From the NCBI GenBank assembly GCA_016617855.1, contig JAECUM010092835.1:310001-374000 (forward strand): 64,000 nucleotides of DNA, written 5' to 3'. Below the pieces are notes generated by a model. It did not search any database. It saw only the letters and a list, made by a program, of their open reading frames with translations, and was not told where the DNA came from. Source of the DNA: Megalonaias nervosa. Taxonomy: Eukaryota > Mollusca > Bivalvia > Unionida > Unionidae. The translations under genes were made by a program, and so were the position numbers. Of the stretch, positions 49,820 to 63,224 are shown one piece after another; position 1 is the first letter of the stretch; every line of letters starts with the position of its first letter.

Positions 49820-51075
49820 ATTATAGATTTTTTGTGAAATTCTCATGTTGATACAATCATCCATTCAGGAGGAGCAACAATAACAAAATTTTCAAGATGA
49901 CCTCTGTGTGTTGGCTATACTGAATTTCAGACAGGCAACATTTTCATTTAAGACCAACTGGACATCACAAGAAGTCTTCTGGTGAAAACCCAACATCAAT
50001 ATGTCTTTCTGTGTATGTAGAGTAGATGATAAGACTTTTTATGGTGGCTGCCATGGCATCTATATTGGGTTCAAACAGGCACCATCTGAGAACCAACTAG
50101 ATGTCATAAAAAGTCTTTTAGAGAACCCCCATGCTGACATAATTTTCAACAAAAATTTCAAGATGCCTGCCATGATGGACACATTGGATGTCAGATCACA
50201 CCACCTTCATTTCCTTCATTTAGGACCAACTACATACCACAATAAGTCTTTCACTAAAAATCCCATGCTGATATAACCATCCATGTAGGAGGAGTAGCAA
50301 TAACAAGATTTTCAAGATGACCTCTGCAGCAGTCATACTGGACTTCAGATAAGCAGCAATTTCATTTAGGACTGACTAGATATTATACGAAATCTTTTAG
50401 TGAAAATCCCATGTTGATACATGCATCCATTCAGGAGGAGTAGTGATAACAAGAATTTCAATATGACTGCCATGGTGGCCATACTGGATGTCAGATTGGC
50501 ACCATAATCTTGACATTATAAGAAGTCTTTTGGTGAAAACCCCATGATGATATGGCCATCCAATTCAGAAGATGAAGCAATGATAAAAATTTTCAAGATG
50601 GCTGCCATATTGAAAATCAGATTGGTACCATTTTCATTCAGGACCAACTAGACATTATAGAAAATCTTTCAGTGAAATTCCATGTTGATATGACAACTGA
50701 TTCAAGATGAGTAGTGACAAGATTTCCAAGATGGCTGCCATAGTGGCCATACTGAGCTTCACATTGCACCATTTTCGTTAAGGACAATCTAGACATCAAA
50801 AGAAATCTTTCAGAGAAAAACCATGTTGATATGATACTTTATTCAGGAGGTATGGTGATAACAAGCCCTTCAAGAGGGCTGCAATGGTAGCCATACTGGA
50901 TCTGACCAGAACCATTTTCATTGAGGACCAACTAGCCCATGGAATGAATGTGTGGATAAAGTTTCATTCATAGCAATCATCCATGTTGTTTAGAAGTAGC
51001 AATAACAAATGTGTGCTAACAGACAGACAGACAACAAACCATCCCATAAGCTCTTCTAGTCTATGACCAGTAGAG
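49820..51075 (+). repeat. Satellite A, copy 4 (longest, about eight units, with tail)
   Basis: Units of 130-150 bp are anchored on ccatccattcaggaggag-type motifs near 49858, 50277, 50423, 50552, 50692 and 50838. Several contain caagatggctgccat (for example at 50596 and 50729). The array ends in acagacagacagacaacaa, catcccataagctcttc and tctatgaccag, the same closing sequence as copy 1. Confidence 0.9.
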
Positions 51076-54000
51076 CTTAAAATTGTTATTTGCATTCTAT
51101 TAACTTTTTAAAAAAATGTTGCAGTAAAAGAATAAAAATCCTCATTAAAAAAAATCCTAGGTTCTCCTCAGAAAATAAAATGGTCTGCCCCCTACTGTAT
51201 CTGTATATGATCAACTGACTATACAGCTTTCCTTTAAACTGAGCCCTGAACAAATATTCTAATGTTTAGCAACTTTTATGACCTCATCAAGGAAACCAAT
51301 GATGTGCAAAGGAAAATAAGGAAACCAATGATTTGTAATGGAAAATCACAATAAACTACTTAAGATACATCACAGCTTTCCAATGCCAATTGAAGATGGA
51401 AACGGAGATTAAACAAAACAGAGCAATACAATATGTCACATTTTGCAGAAAATGAAGACAGTTAAATCAATCAATATCCAAGAACTCCCAGAACTAGTTT
51501 CCATTCATACCTGTGCTATTTCACAGAATGAGGAAAAATCTCACAGAATATTGAATCATCTGCCAATCTCATTCAGTCTCTCACAGAATAAGAAAAAATC
51601 CTGATGTTAATAATTCATTTGATGATATTTTGAACCAAAAGACCATAACTTGCAAGCATTTTCAGAATTAATCCCTTGTCTGGAACAAACGTGTAGATGA
51701 AATGCAACAGGAATCATTGCTGTTATGAATACATTATTCATTTTCCTCAAAATCTATAACTTAATGACATGTGGTATAAGTGAACATTAACGGACAGTCT
51801 GTTTGCATTTTGAATCAACTGCACATGGACAACTTTGGAATTCAAAGGACTGAAAATACAGATGTTCGTTCTAGTATAGTAATACCAGATTAAACAAAAT
51901 GAAGTAGATGAACATAATGTATGGAATATTAATAACCCTGTTCATTTTTTTATGATCAAGCAAATACATCAAATGCTAATTATAAATGTTTCAAGTCTAA
52001 TCTTCTCTTAGCTCATAAGAAAGAATTTATAAAAATTCATGCAATATTTTCACCAATTACATTTTCTATACAGAAATGACATAGTGTTGTTTTTAGTACT
52101 AAAAAGAAACTATCAAAACTACTGTATATTACAGGAGGTGACCAGAATTCAAGTTATGTCCTTTTACACATCATAACTGGCCTTTCAAAGTCAAAAGTGC
52201 TAAATATACAAAGTGTTTTATTATTAGAAGTGCAGGCTATTTCTAATAACGCTGAGCAGAGAACATGCCATGAAATTTGCTGGGATGAAATCAAGCCAAA
52301 ACTCAAATCTCACAGAAACTTTTGTCAAATCTAGTATTCAGGTATTCTGAATGTATCACAGGTCTGTCCAATTAGTTCTGAAGGGAGACAGAAACCCACT
52401 GAGACTGCGGGATAAGTTTTGTTTCAATTCTGCAGCTGCTACTTTATCTCACTGTAATGTGCATAGTGACCAAATTGTACAATTTAATTTCTCAGACCTC
52501 TTCACAGAACTATTGTCAGATGTCTTCATTTCTGAAAGTATATACATTTGTAAGAAAGAAATTTTACAATGCAAAAATAGCAATACCCAAATGTGCTAAC
52601 TTTTCTCATTTACATATATTTTCAATAAGGATAATGTTAATGGCTTAGACAATTTCACTGCAGTCATTAAGTTAGAAATGATAATGTGATTTACTTGAGC
52701 CAAATTTGGAGATCCATTCAATCCCAACTAGAATTAACATTTCAATATAAACTTAAATAAAGAAAACAATTCAATCTGGAGCATACAAAAAAAAAATAAG
52801 TCTTTGAAAATTCTGATCCCTACAAAGTAACTTGTGTTGTGTATTTTTTTAATTATCAGAGAATATGCATGAGTGGGAAACCAGATATACTGTATAATGG
52901 GGCAACAGATAGGGTAGTGGTAGAATAAACAGTTCTCTCCATCAATACCTATTGTGTCCCCCAACCTACAATATACCTGGTAAAACATACAGTAATATTG
53001 TCTAATTTATAACATCACTGTGGCTTACTTTCTGGCTTTATATGACTGGCTCTCTTTCTCTCTCTGTCTCACATTTCCCTTATATGTCTCTTTCCCACCC
53101 AAAGTTTTTCTCCATTTTTAAAAAAATGTTACATATCTAAATTTTAGTCTGATGGCTTGGGAATATAGGCTGTTTGTTTGTATTTCATATGAATTGAATG
53201 CAGACACAATGTAAGACTAAAATTTGTCTATTGTTCATTTTTTACCAAGTTATACATCAACTTGGTACACATAAATACTTGGATAGCTTTGAAACATAAT
53301 CAAGTCATAATTTGTGGAATACATGGTGTCTGGAAAGGCTATGTAAATTGCCGAGCTAAGGTAAATGTCAGAGCAGCCAACACTAAAGTTGTAAGAGAGA
53401 AACGACATTTTGCTGCACAAGCATTAGTTTCAGTCATAGATTTTTCAATTAATCCGACAATAAAATATTTTGAAAAGAGATATCTTTCTTCCCTTCAGTG
53501 AAAATGAAAATATGATGAAGTTTCAGTGAACTCAGTGCCATGTGGAGCATGTAGCTCTTTTGTCCACAACGAGCTGTCTTCATCATCCAATTCTACTTAA
53601 TCTCCAACAGACTGAACATAAAAAAGATGATTCTGAATCAATTGCAAAAGTCACCCTCTTCACTATCAACAACATGTCATGTTGAACATTTCCAAAAACT
53701 CCTTTATAACCTCAATATTTAGTACATGACAACTTTGACAGCAAGAACCATCATTTTTAAACTCTATTTTGATTGGTCAAATGTCCTTTTGCCACCCATT
53801 ATTGATGAATTATATCATTTGTAACATCAACATACTGAGCCAATCTGTCACTGTGGAAAAGAGTAAGGTTGCTTTATTTCCTGGCCTATATTCATGTTGT
53901 GTTTAAATGAGCTTGTTTAAAAAAATATTGCCAAAATATCTCAAACTGAATACTAATGAATATACCAGTGACTTCTGGATTTCATCCTGCATAGGAATGG

Positions 54001-54285
54001 ATTAAAGATGGTTAGTGGATTTTATGTTGGCATGTTGATTAATATTTCTTTTCACTATCTGATGTTTTTTTTCATTATTCATATACTGAATAACACAATA
54101 AATGTAAGTAATTTTTATAATGTCAACCATTTTATTTTATTTGCTTAAACTTATTATGAAGAGGTCCTGTCTTCTCCTCTGACTGAAAGCTAGATTTGCC
54201 CCCACAATAAACATTTTCTTTTTCTTTTTTTTGCAATTTCACATTTTCTGGCATTACAGGATAGCATGAGGAATATTTGATTCAC

Positions 54286-54340
<55 letters not shown>

Positions 54341-55880
54341 TACTTGACCTAATTTTGGAGACAACATCAGGTGCCTTGAATATACTGTACCTCATACTTG
54401 GTAATACCCAACTACGGAATACCAACTAAACTTTGCTGTCGGGTACCACATTCAGAACACAAAAAAGATACGGTAAGAAAGGTGCCATCAAACTATCAAC
54501 TTTAAGTTTGGCAAAACTTGAAGGAACACTCCAGGGTACCTGGACTATTTTTATTCACAAATGCAGTCAGTGACTGACCTTTTCTATTCTGTGTGCTACA
54601 GTTTATTAACAGACCATATTCAAATTGCCAGCAGCTTTCACAGAACTGAAGTTGATGTGGCGATTCAAATACCATGAATTCGCAATTAAGCTTACATCCA
54701 CCCGCCTCATTGGCATTTTCCTGGAAGTGAGGAAATAAGTAAATCATAGCTCAAGCAGTATTGTGAGTAGAGCTGGCTTAAAGGACTCGCACTACTAACG
54801 GAACCTGTCTAGAAATGGGTGAAGATAAAATACAGTATATATGGATCTGACCAGTCAGGATTGGATTGCTTGATAATGAAAGTAAGACTGTAGTAAAAAG
54901 ACTCCTCTGAAGGCTTATCCTAGTTGTAACCCTAACCCTAACCTACATGTAGTTCTAGAAAATGCAGCACATATAGTTTCTCTACACAAAGGCTGTCATC
55001 AAGGATGTGTCTACACTGATCAATGTAAGTTCTGATCCTGAGCATTCTGAAATTTAAAGATTTTATTATGACAGTGTTTTCAAAAATTTACCATGGGAAC
55101 TGAATTAGTAACAAGGGTCCTTTAGCAAACTCCAACCTCAAGTGTTTGATATAATTTTTGTCTTTTCTCTCTTCTATCACTTTTGCAATGCAACAATATA
55201 CCCCATTAAACTACTTAATATGTGAGAATTTCCACTAACATACATTTCAAAAACAAAAAGAATGTAGTGCTAATTCTCATGATGAAACATCACTATGCTT
55301 AGGCACAGTTATATCTTTTTTTCCACACCAATGATGCACACATTAAACAATGCTCTGTGTATGATTCACCCAAGGGACATGCCAAGGACACCTGTCTGTA
55401 CTTGACTAATTGATCAGCAACATTTGGGTATATTGAGATACCTGTGACAAATATCAGAAAATGCTTTCACAGTTGCTTGTCCAGTAGTGTCACAAAAACA
55501 ATTCTGAAAGCCCTAGTGTGAGGACAATCCATTCTAATACAAAACTTAATGCCATGACAAAAGATGAAGTATCTTAAGCAACTAACTTTTATGAACAACA
55601 AAGATTCTTTCAAGTTTTATGGGTAAAATGCAATTAAGTCATGATTATAAGGCATTTTTTAATGTTAAGTCAACTGAAACAAAACTATACAATCCCAACA
55701 TGTCAGTGTCAGTATCACACAGATTTTGAGAAGTATTTTAAAAATTACAGTAACCTTTGCTGAAATAATGTCATGGGGACACTAAACTTTAGCTCATTGT
55801 ACACAGATTTATTATATGAAAGAAGCAAAAATAAAACCTCACTTTGCCAGGGAATATAATCACTTTTACTACATGCAATA
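51076..55880. other. AT-rich sequence without recognised gene
   Basis: No exon was recognised on either strand. It contains a (TC)n run at about 54292-54338 and a very short telomere-like stretch, aaccctaaccctaacc, at about 54928-54943. Confidence 0.5.
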
Positions 55881-55888
55881 TTCTCACT

Positions 55889-55965
55889 GTGTTCAGTGGT
55901 CACCCTTTTATAAGGCCACCAGTTGCGAAGCATGAAAGTGGCCTTATAAGAAGGTAGTCTTTCTA
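55889..55965. repeat. Hairpin element related to 15031-15084
   Basis: ggtcacccttttataaggcc and gtggccttataagaaggta form near-perfect inverted arms around a loop of about 20 bp. The core taaggcca/tggcctta is shared with the hairpin at 15031. A partial single arm, ctggtcatataaagaggct, lies near 56216. Confidence 0.7.
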
Positions 55966-56354
55966 GATGGAGATCACATAGATGTGAATAATAATTACAT
56001 ATAAAGTATAAAGCATAAACAGTTTTTAAATATTTAAAATATTCATTTAAAAATCATACCAATGTTATGGAAACAATGGGAATAAAATGTGTATTAATGT
56101 TATTTAAAGAAATTATGAACATACATTAATACTGTTTACAAATCCACATTATCAATAAAATTTGTTTGGGGTGGGTGGGTTACTTTTTAATATAAACTCA
56201 TCCTTCAAGGGGATCTGGTCATATAAAGAGGCTAGTCACTGCTCACTGGGGTGTTAAAGACACAAATCACTGTAAACTTAAACAAGCAATTCATACTGCA
56301 CTAACTTTTAAAATAAAAGATATAGATTTTGAAGTAAATGATCACAGATTTGAT

Positions 56355-56550
56355 TAATTGTTTGGTTTCGTGTTTTATGGCACAGCAACACAAGTAGGAT
56401 ATCTAGTGCTGAGGCAATCTGAATAAAATGCCTTGCCCAAAGACAGACTATGGCAGCCAAACCAGGCTGGTACAATGGTAGGATTCAAACCTGGCACATG
56501 TCCAGTTGTGAGCCTTGCACACAACTGCTGAGCTGCCCTGACTCTGATTT
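56355..56550 (-). mobile_element. tRNA-derived SINE fragment
   Basis: The minus strand reads gggcagctcagcagttgtgt, then gccaggtttgaatcctacc, a tRNA-like head with a B box. It is followed by a body containing tttgggcaaggcat and tcagcactagatatcc. It is distinct from SINE families 1-3. Confidence 0.65.
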
Positions 56551-57395
56551 GATCACATAAAGGCGAGTCTTGTCCTAAAAGCTTAAGTTGACATTTCTCC
56601 ATTATGACACATTCACGGATACACTGCATCACAAATTTTCAGATACATTATATCACATACTAGTTTATATGACACTATTGGTACCTAGCCCAGCAGTTAC
56701 CAACTACTGCCTCTTGATGCAGTATGTTAAAATGTTCTGTAAGCTTTTTAACTTTCAAACATCTTGTAATGTGAGATATGATAAACATCATTCATGGTGT
56801 TTATAATTGTTACATGTCTTTTCACTTATGAGCGGGTGTAATGTACTATTTTAATTTCATAAATCACTTGGTACATGAATATTTTATGGCTATTTCTACA
56901 GTAACACAATAGTCTGGTAATGCATGCATAAAACTGTGCATTGAAAATGATATTATCCTGGAAACTAACACAGATACTGGTTGAACTTCCTTCAACAAAT
57001 ATTACCTTGGTGTTGCATGTACCGGCATTGCTCCTAGAGAACAATAAAGGTTAAACAACATATAAAAGAAAAGATGGGAAATTCCTCAAAGAGCGAATCA
57101 TTGTTTACATTGTGCAAATGCACTGGGGGTGTATATAGCATGCAGTACATACAAACAGGTGAGATTCAAATCTGAAGTAATACATATTGTCATTATTATT
57201 GTTCTCTTTCAAATAACTTTTGTTTCAGAGAACAATGTCAGGACAGTCTGTAGTAAAGTGTGGCCACAAAAAAGAACCCTTGAGAAAAAAAGTCTGCAAT
57301 CAGCTGCTTAAAGAGGGCAGAGAAAATATCAATCCCCTTCAAAGTTTAAATTTTAAAGTTTTTCTCTAAAGAAGCCCCAAAGAAATGACCTGTAA
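56551..57395. other. AT-rich sequence without recognised gene
   Basis: Nothing recognised on either strand. Confidence 0.5.
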
Positions 57396-58480
57396 GAAGA
57401 CTACTTCTTCAGCTTGGAAGAACATTCCCAGGTCCCAGGAGCTTATGGGACCAGCCTCATCGGAGACAGGTGAGACCCCATCCCACAGGCACCTCCCCCG
57501 GAAAGGGAGAAGTAAAAAATCTCACACAATCACTGTAGTGTGATGCTGCCTTCCGCTAGGAAGAAAGTGCACTGCTCAACTCACATTCACCCCGACTCCC
57601 TGATATGTTCAAAGTATATATGTGAGAATTGTTGCCCTTTTTGCACAATGTGGACTAAGGGAAGAGGATCAGATCTGTACCCCTCCCTTTTCCTATTATC
57701 CCAATGAATCCATAAGGAATGTCATTATTCCCTTTAGCCCCCTTTTTTTACTGAAGCCTGCACCCAGCCTAGAGATGATACCACAGCTCATGTTCCACCG
57801 TCATCTCCTTGACAGGTGGCATCCACTAGGAAGGCTGGAGCCATAGCATTATCAATTAAAGACAAGTGGCCTAGTCTTCATCCTGGAACTTTTAGGACAG
57901 AGAATGCCAACTCACCATGACAAACAAGTACAGGATATGGTACAGCATGCTCCTCTGTCACTTCCACCAAAGCTGCTGATACGGACAAAGGAATAACGTG
58001 GCCAGTAACACACACAAAGGACCACAGAATACTACACTGGCTATTCTGATGAAATGATACAGCGCCCATACCGAGTCCATAGGGAGTTTATAGGAGTCTA
58101 TTTCACTAGGCGGTGCTCTTATAACTGAAGGGAGACGTAAGACCAGTGGAGCTGCCACTAAAACAGATATGGTACGGATATGGAAATCAGTCATATACCG
58201 GAGTAGCCTGCACACCGGACGAGCCTGCTGCACACAAATGGAGAAGCCATTGACAGAAAAGATAAACACGGCTGCCAATTTTGCCTGATAGCATGAGGTT
58301 TTCCTTTTGATATTTTGAAAACCTCTTTCGATAATATCTCTATCGTGTATTATGAATTTGACCCTTTGGTTCCACTGTCAAAATTTTCTGACTGTTATTT
58401 ACTACGCGTGATACAAAATGTACGAGTCGCTTGACTTAGCTGATTGGCAAAATTTTTGATAATTTTATGTACACTTTGTA
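57396..58480. other. Unassigned block with higher GC and CpG
   Basis: Composition differs from its surroundings, with more G+C, and CpGs concentrated at about 57960-58440. A minus-strand frame open over about 110 codons (58290-57958) has two hydrophobic stretches, including VVFCGPLCVLLATLFLCPY, but no ATG at its upstream end and no recognised homology. It could be an exon, a promoter-proximal region, or the 5' part of the DIRS-like element that starts by 58980. I cannot choose between these. Confidence 0.35.
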
Positions 58481-58619
58481 CACTAAATTCCAACGCTGAA
58501 TCATATTAATTAATAATGAAATTTTGAAACTTATTTTATTTGATTAATTGCACAGGTGGCTTACACACTATTGGCGTTAGGTTGTCCATTTATAAAACTG
58601 GACTGAATTTGACAAATAA

Positions 58620-58875
58620 ATGCGGTCTGGCGTTTTTGGGTGTGGGCGACGTTCATTGCTGTGGTGTATGCGTCCTTTCCTGGGTCCCTTTCCTCCTTTG
58701 CCTCTGCCGGACAAATAACAAGCGCAACCATAGTGCATTAATGCATGAGTGTGACGGCACCATTCTCATACTCATGACCAATTAAATATCCTGACACTCG
58801 GGAGCAAACCAGTTGCGAAAGTACTAGTTTACATATGCGACTTTAATTCTTTTTCATCATCATCATCATCAAATA
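58620..58875 (+). mobile_element. SINE family 3, second copy
   Basis: Shares ggcaccat, ctcatactca, aaccagttgcgaa and catatgcgactttaattc with the insertion at 19722-19919 and ends in a (CAT)n run. The 5' part (ggtctggcgtttttgggtgt onward) has no counterpart in the shorter copy, so the left limit is uncertain. Confidence 0.6.
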
Positions 58876-58979
58876 CAACAGGTTGAGCTTGAACTTGAAA
58901 GTTTTCAATTCCGGATTTGCTGACACCTAGAATATTCACCTGAATTAATGGAGTAGTAGGTTTTTACTTCTAATTACTG

Positions 58980-60680
58980 CAAACCTCAGGATTTTACCCA
59001 GCCTCATAAAGACACAACTCATTCCATCTCAGGACTTTACTGGGCAATGAACATCCTCAAAAACCAGAACTTAGTCTCACGGGACCATATAGATTGTAGT
59101 GGTGTTATGACCAAACATATCACTGTCTGCATGTTCTACCAGTCTCTACTGAGAATCCTGAACACCAACATGGATCTAGGAATACCTTAGGACATCTCCA
59201 TATGTGCTCTCTACAGTTTCTCCTTATCAAAAGGTGAAACCAAACAAAGATTCTCTATTAGCTTTCATTCCCAAAGGAATCACCATTTGCACTGGTGGAT
59301 GAATTGGGACAGATTCCTGACTGGGATCCCCATGCATGCAACCAAGTCCTATTTGTTTGCTAACATGTCAGAATTTGGTTGTGGTGCTTGTTCAAGACAG
59401 AAGCCATATTTCTCCAGGGTCACTGGACTGGATGAAACATCTCTGCAAATCAACAATCTAGAAATGAAGCAGTATTTCTAGCTTAACAAGGGTGTATCAA
59501 CAGACCAATGGTCAATATAATGGTCTCTACTGACAACAAGTCTATTGTAAATTATCTCTGATGTCAAGAATGGTTACATGCCCCTTTCCTTTGTGTGGAG
59601 CTTTGGAACCTCCTTTGCTGGGTGCCTTGGAAAGAATTACCATCCAAGCCAGCCACATTCCTCATAAAAAGATATTTTGGAGGAAGAAAAAAGTATTAGC
59701 TGACAGTTTGTCCTGGTATTGTTAAAAGGTCATCATGGAATTGTCCCTTTACTGCTCAATAACAGTCTCTTTTTTTGCTCTGAGGAAAGCTCTGGTCAAC
59801 TTGTTTATGATCTGGCTTAACAACAGGCTTCTCCTTTACGTTTCTCCAGTACTCAACTAGAATGTATGGACAGTGGATGCATTCAGTTTCCAATGGAACA
59901 GTCTGTTCACATATGCCTTCAAACCGTTCTGACTGCTACCTCAGTTCTGCAAAAATCAGAACTTGCACTGTCAATATCATGCTCCTTGACCCAATGTGGC
60001 TCCAAAGTTCGATGTTCAACTATCTTCTAGACCTCTTGGTAGATCAACCCAGGTCTCTCCTCACAGGAGGGATCTTCTCTTGTAACACAGGGGCTCCCTC
60101 ATACACAACAGCCCATACATTCTCCACCTACACAACTGGCTTGTCTAAGCAAACTACCTGCCAGAAAAAGGTTTGGGGGTGGGTTGCCAGTTGCATCATT
60201 CAGGCCGGGAGAACTTATGTACCCAAGGTCTATGATGTCAGATGGTGAATCTTCTGGATTAGTGCGGGGAAACACACTGATACTAGCAGTCCCTCTGTAT
60301 CTTCTGTTGAAAATTTCCTTTTGTTCCTTTTCTGAGACCAAACAATGTCCAGTATCAACTACATGTATCAAGGACTACAGAGTTGCCATTTACAACACAA
60401 TTAAATTATCTCTGGGCATGGCTATCAGTTCAGACTCTTGCACCTTCTGATTTCATTAAGTAATCTGAGCTGCAGAGACCTGTCTTCCACTCTCTTACTT
60501 CCAGATGGAATCCATCTTGCATTTTATGGTCTTTAACGAAAACCCCCTATGAACCTCATACTCAAGACTCTTGTTTATCTCACTTTGTGAGAAGATGCCA
60601 CAAGATTCATGCATTGTCTCTCAAAACTGGCCATCTCCAGTCTAATGGGAATGACAAATTAATTCCTCCTCGAAGGCTGT
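58980..60680 (+). pseudogene. DIRS-like retrotransposon remnant (RNase H, linker and tyrosine recombinase regions)
   Basis: Plus-strand fragments in shifting frames follow the DIRS pol order. At 59287 WWMNWDRFLTGIPM is followed by LFANMSEFGCGA, which matches the RNase H start, with Asn where the catalytic Asp of a TDAS-type motif is expected. QINNLEMKQYF follows. Around 59860-60120, fragments resembling YAF.PF.LLP, AP..PNVAP and LLVDQPRSL match the conserved linker. Around 60500-60640, pieces such as LISLCEKMPQDSCIVS resemble the start of the tyrosine recombinase. DIRS elements integrate with this recombinase instead of an integrase. Many stops and shifts make the copy inactive. The reverse transcriptase core was not clearly seen. 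Confidence 0.82.
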
Positions 60681-60928
60681 CATGAAGGAAGTAATTTGGT
60701 GACCACATACCACCTTCTCCTCTTTCTACCTCTATTTGTCAGCACAACAAAGCCCAGTCATTTATTCTCTGGGACCCATAGTTACAGCACAACATGTGGT
60801 TCAGTGGAAGACCAACATTCTCCAAGTGTATCTCTCCTTCTAATTGTGAGTATATTCTATTTCTTCTCTGGTTCTGATCAGTTAACATCAGCCAATCCAA
60901 CTGACAAATTCAGCTTTTTAACAGCGAC

Positions 60929-61005
60929 AGGTAAGTTATTACTGCTATTAAAATGTAGTCTTTTGAGGGGTGTAAGATTAAGTTTAATTATGTAATAACT
61001 TACCT
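60929..61005. repeat. 13-bp perfect inverted repeat downstream of the DIRS-like remnant
   Basis: aggtaagttatta at 60929-60941 and taataacttacct at 60993-61005 are exact reverse complements, 51 bp apart. Inverted repeats are part of DIRS termini, so this could mark the 3' side of the element. It could also be a small unrelated palindrome. Confidence 0.6.
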
Positions 61006-61009
61006 ATCA

Positions 61010-63220
61010 CTTTTGCAAAACATCCTTCTCCCACCCTGCAATGATGTCCTGGTGTAATCACTGTCTATGAAAATGATGACTTTTCTATGAATATTCACAT
61101 CAAATGGACAAGGCATTTTGACATGAAAAAGTAAAAGCAACACAACAGAAATGGGTAAGTATTCATACTTAAAATTTGTGTTGCACACCCAAAGAGCTAC
61201 TGTGTCTACATAGGCATAAAGTAATTTCATCACAAAAAAAGAAACCCCTTCCCTCAACAAACATGCTCCCCTCTAAAAGATATTCTCAGCTGACAAGATG
61301 TATATTATAGTTACACAATTTTTCTTTACTGAAATCCTAATGTAATTTTGTTCAAAAGGAAATAATACCCGAGATGGAATAGTTTCAAAATCATGATCTG
61401 AATTCTGCCCACACCAAGCCAAGTTCTCCATCATAGTGTGTTTACTCTGCCCACACCAGCCCAGCTAGCCATCATGGTGTGTTTCTACTCAAGGCACTGT
61501 ACCAAAATTGACTCAGCACAATATAAACTTAATGTTCCAGTAAACACCAAATGAAATCAAATAAAACAGACAGGCCATTTGCTTATCAGTAATCTGGTCT
61601 AGAAGTTGTAGATATATATCAAAACATGAAATGGCATAAAGCTGAAGCTACCAGATAGAAAGGTGGGTCCAAAAGGTCACTGCTAAACTAGTCTGTCTGC
61701 TTATTTCAAGAAAATATTGAATTATTGTTTCCCAATAAAAGTAAATATTCTTCGATTGAAAATTGGGGTGGTTTTCATTCAATTGATGGGCAACACTATA
61801 TTTGATAACAAAAAAGAGAGAGATTTATAAGAAGGAACTAACCTCGTTATATAAAACTTAATAAGGTACAGTCTGGTTGGTCTTGCATGGTTTTATTCAT
61901 AAATGACTGCTATGTTACTCAAAAAGTAATAATTAAATCTATGATCGATTTGCAGAGGTTTTCTAGATAGAAATCTGATGTAAAAGTAGAGCTTAACCAC
62001 TGTTTTGATCTGCATATAAAACATGTGTGACACAAACCAAAATGATTTGCTACAACTATAAAAATCATTTATTCTGAATGCATCACCATTTTGTGCAAGA
62101 CAATTCCTGCCGAGTTACCTGTAGGAAAAGTTCAGGGAACATTCTAAAATTAAGCATGCTCAAACAGTCTAACTGATCCTAAGTTATTTACTATTACAAA
62201 TACAAAATCAAGTGAGGTGAATGTCTTTAGAATCTTAGCACAATAATGTGCATTGTATCGAAAGACTTTCACTATCAGACCATTTTCTGTATGTCCCCAG
62301 CATGGTCTGAAAACACATTAAACAAGGCCTAACAGAAAAATATCCATTTCAGTCTCCTAGTTTTTTACCTGCCAAACCTCAAAACATCCAACCATATAAA
62401 ACAGGAACAAGAAAACGAAATCTTCCTTTTGTGAATGCTGTGATCAGTTTAGATTTGATTTGTTTAACAGTAACAGAATCTAACATGAACTTCATTAAGA
62501 TATTTAAGTGTCATAAACTAGAAAACATGATTCAGTATGGGCTAGTTTGTTCACCACTCATGGTCAGCTTCAAACTTGCTGCAAGTTGTATCCTACAAAC
62601 TCAGTTAGACAAGTAATGATATAGAGAATGCATATCTTTCTACTGTAAAACATTGTGTTGTTTATACTGACGTTTTTTCTCAGAGGAACAAAAATAAGTC
62701 ATACAACCTTGGGGACTTTTTGGTAAATAAAGGGGGTGGGGAATAAATTTTAAAAAGTCTCTTTCTGACCTAACAACCCAAATGGCATTTAGTATGAAAC
62801 TGTGAACACATATTTTAGGTCTAAGAAGAGAACATTTTGAGACAGTACTTCATAATAAGAAACAATACACATTTCTTGTTCTGATCTGGCAAATTAAATT
62901 TGTTTATTGCTGTAGTAGGATGCATTCTGACTAACTTGACTTCCGCATTCCTTCAGTAACAATATTCAAATAAAAGTACAGAGTTTTCAGTTTTAGTCAG
63001 ATCTTTTCTCAAAAAGGGTTTTCTCTGCACTCCTTTTTAATATTAACTATCCACAGCAATTTAATTGCTCTCAATATACCGCAATTCTGTCACATACATG
63101 TACTACATAATGACTTTGATATAACATTATGTAGGTACTTTTGATACAGCTTTAAGTAGATACCTTTTATCTAGTAAGCTACTAGTATTTATCCTTGAGA
63201 TTATGCTTCTGTACATAAAT
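61010..63220. other. AT-rich sequence without recognised gene
   Basis: Two diverged neighbouring phrases, ctgcccacaccaagccaag and ctgcccacaccagcccagc, occur at about 61405 and 61448. Nothing coding is recognised. Confidence 0.5.
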
Positions 63221-63224
63221 ACTA

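Noticed and set aside
54502..54747. Minus-strand frame containing CWQFEYGLLINC, considered as the channel IS1 exon
   Set aside because: Only FEY matches; the expected LTIFANCVALA continuation is absent.
54928..54943. Telomere-like aaccctaaccctaacc
   Set aside because: Fewer than three repeats, not at a chromosome end; chance or a trivial interstitial remnant.
56355..56550. Considered as a true tRNA gene
   Set aside because: Boxes are recognisable, but acceptor stems do not pair and the sequence continues into a SINE-like body.
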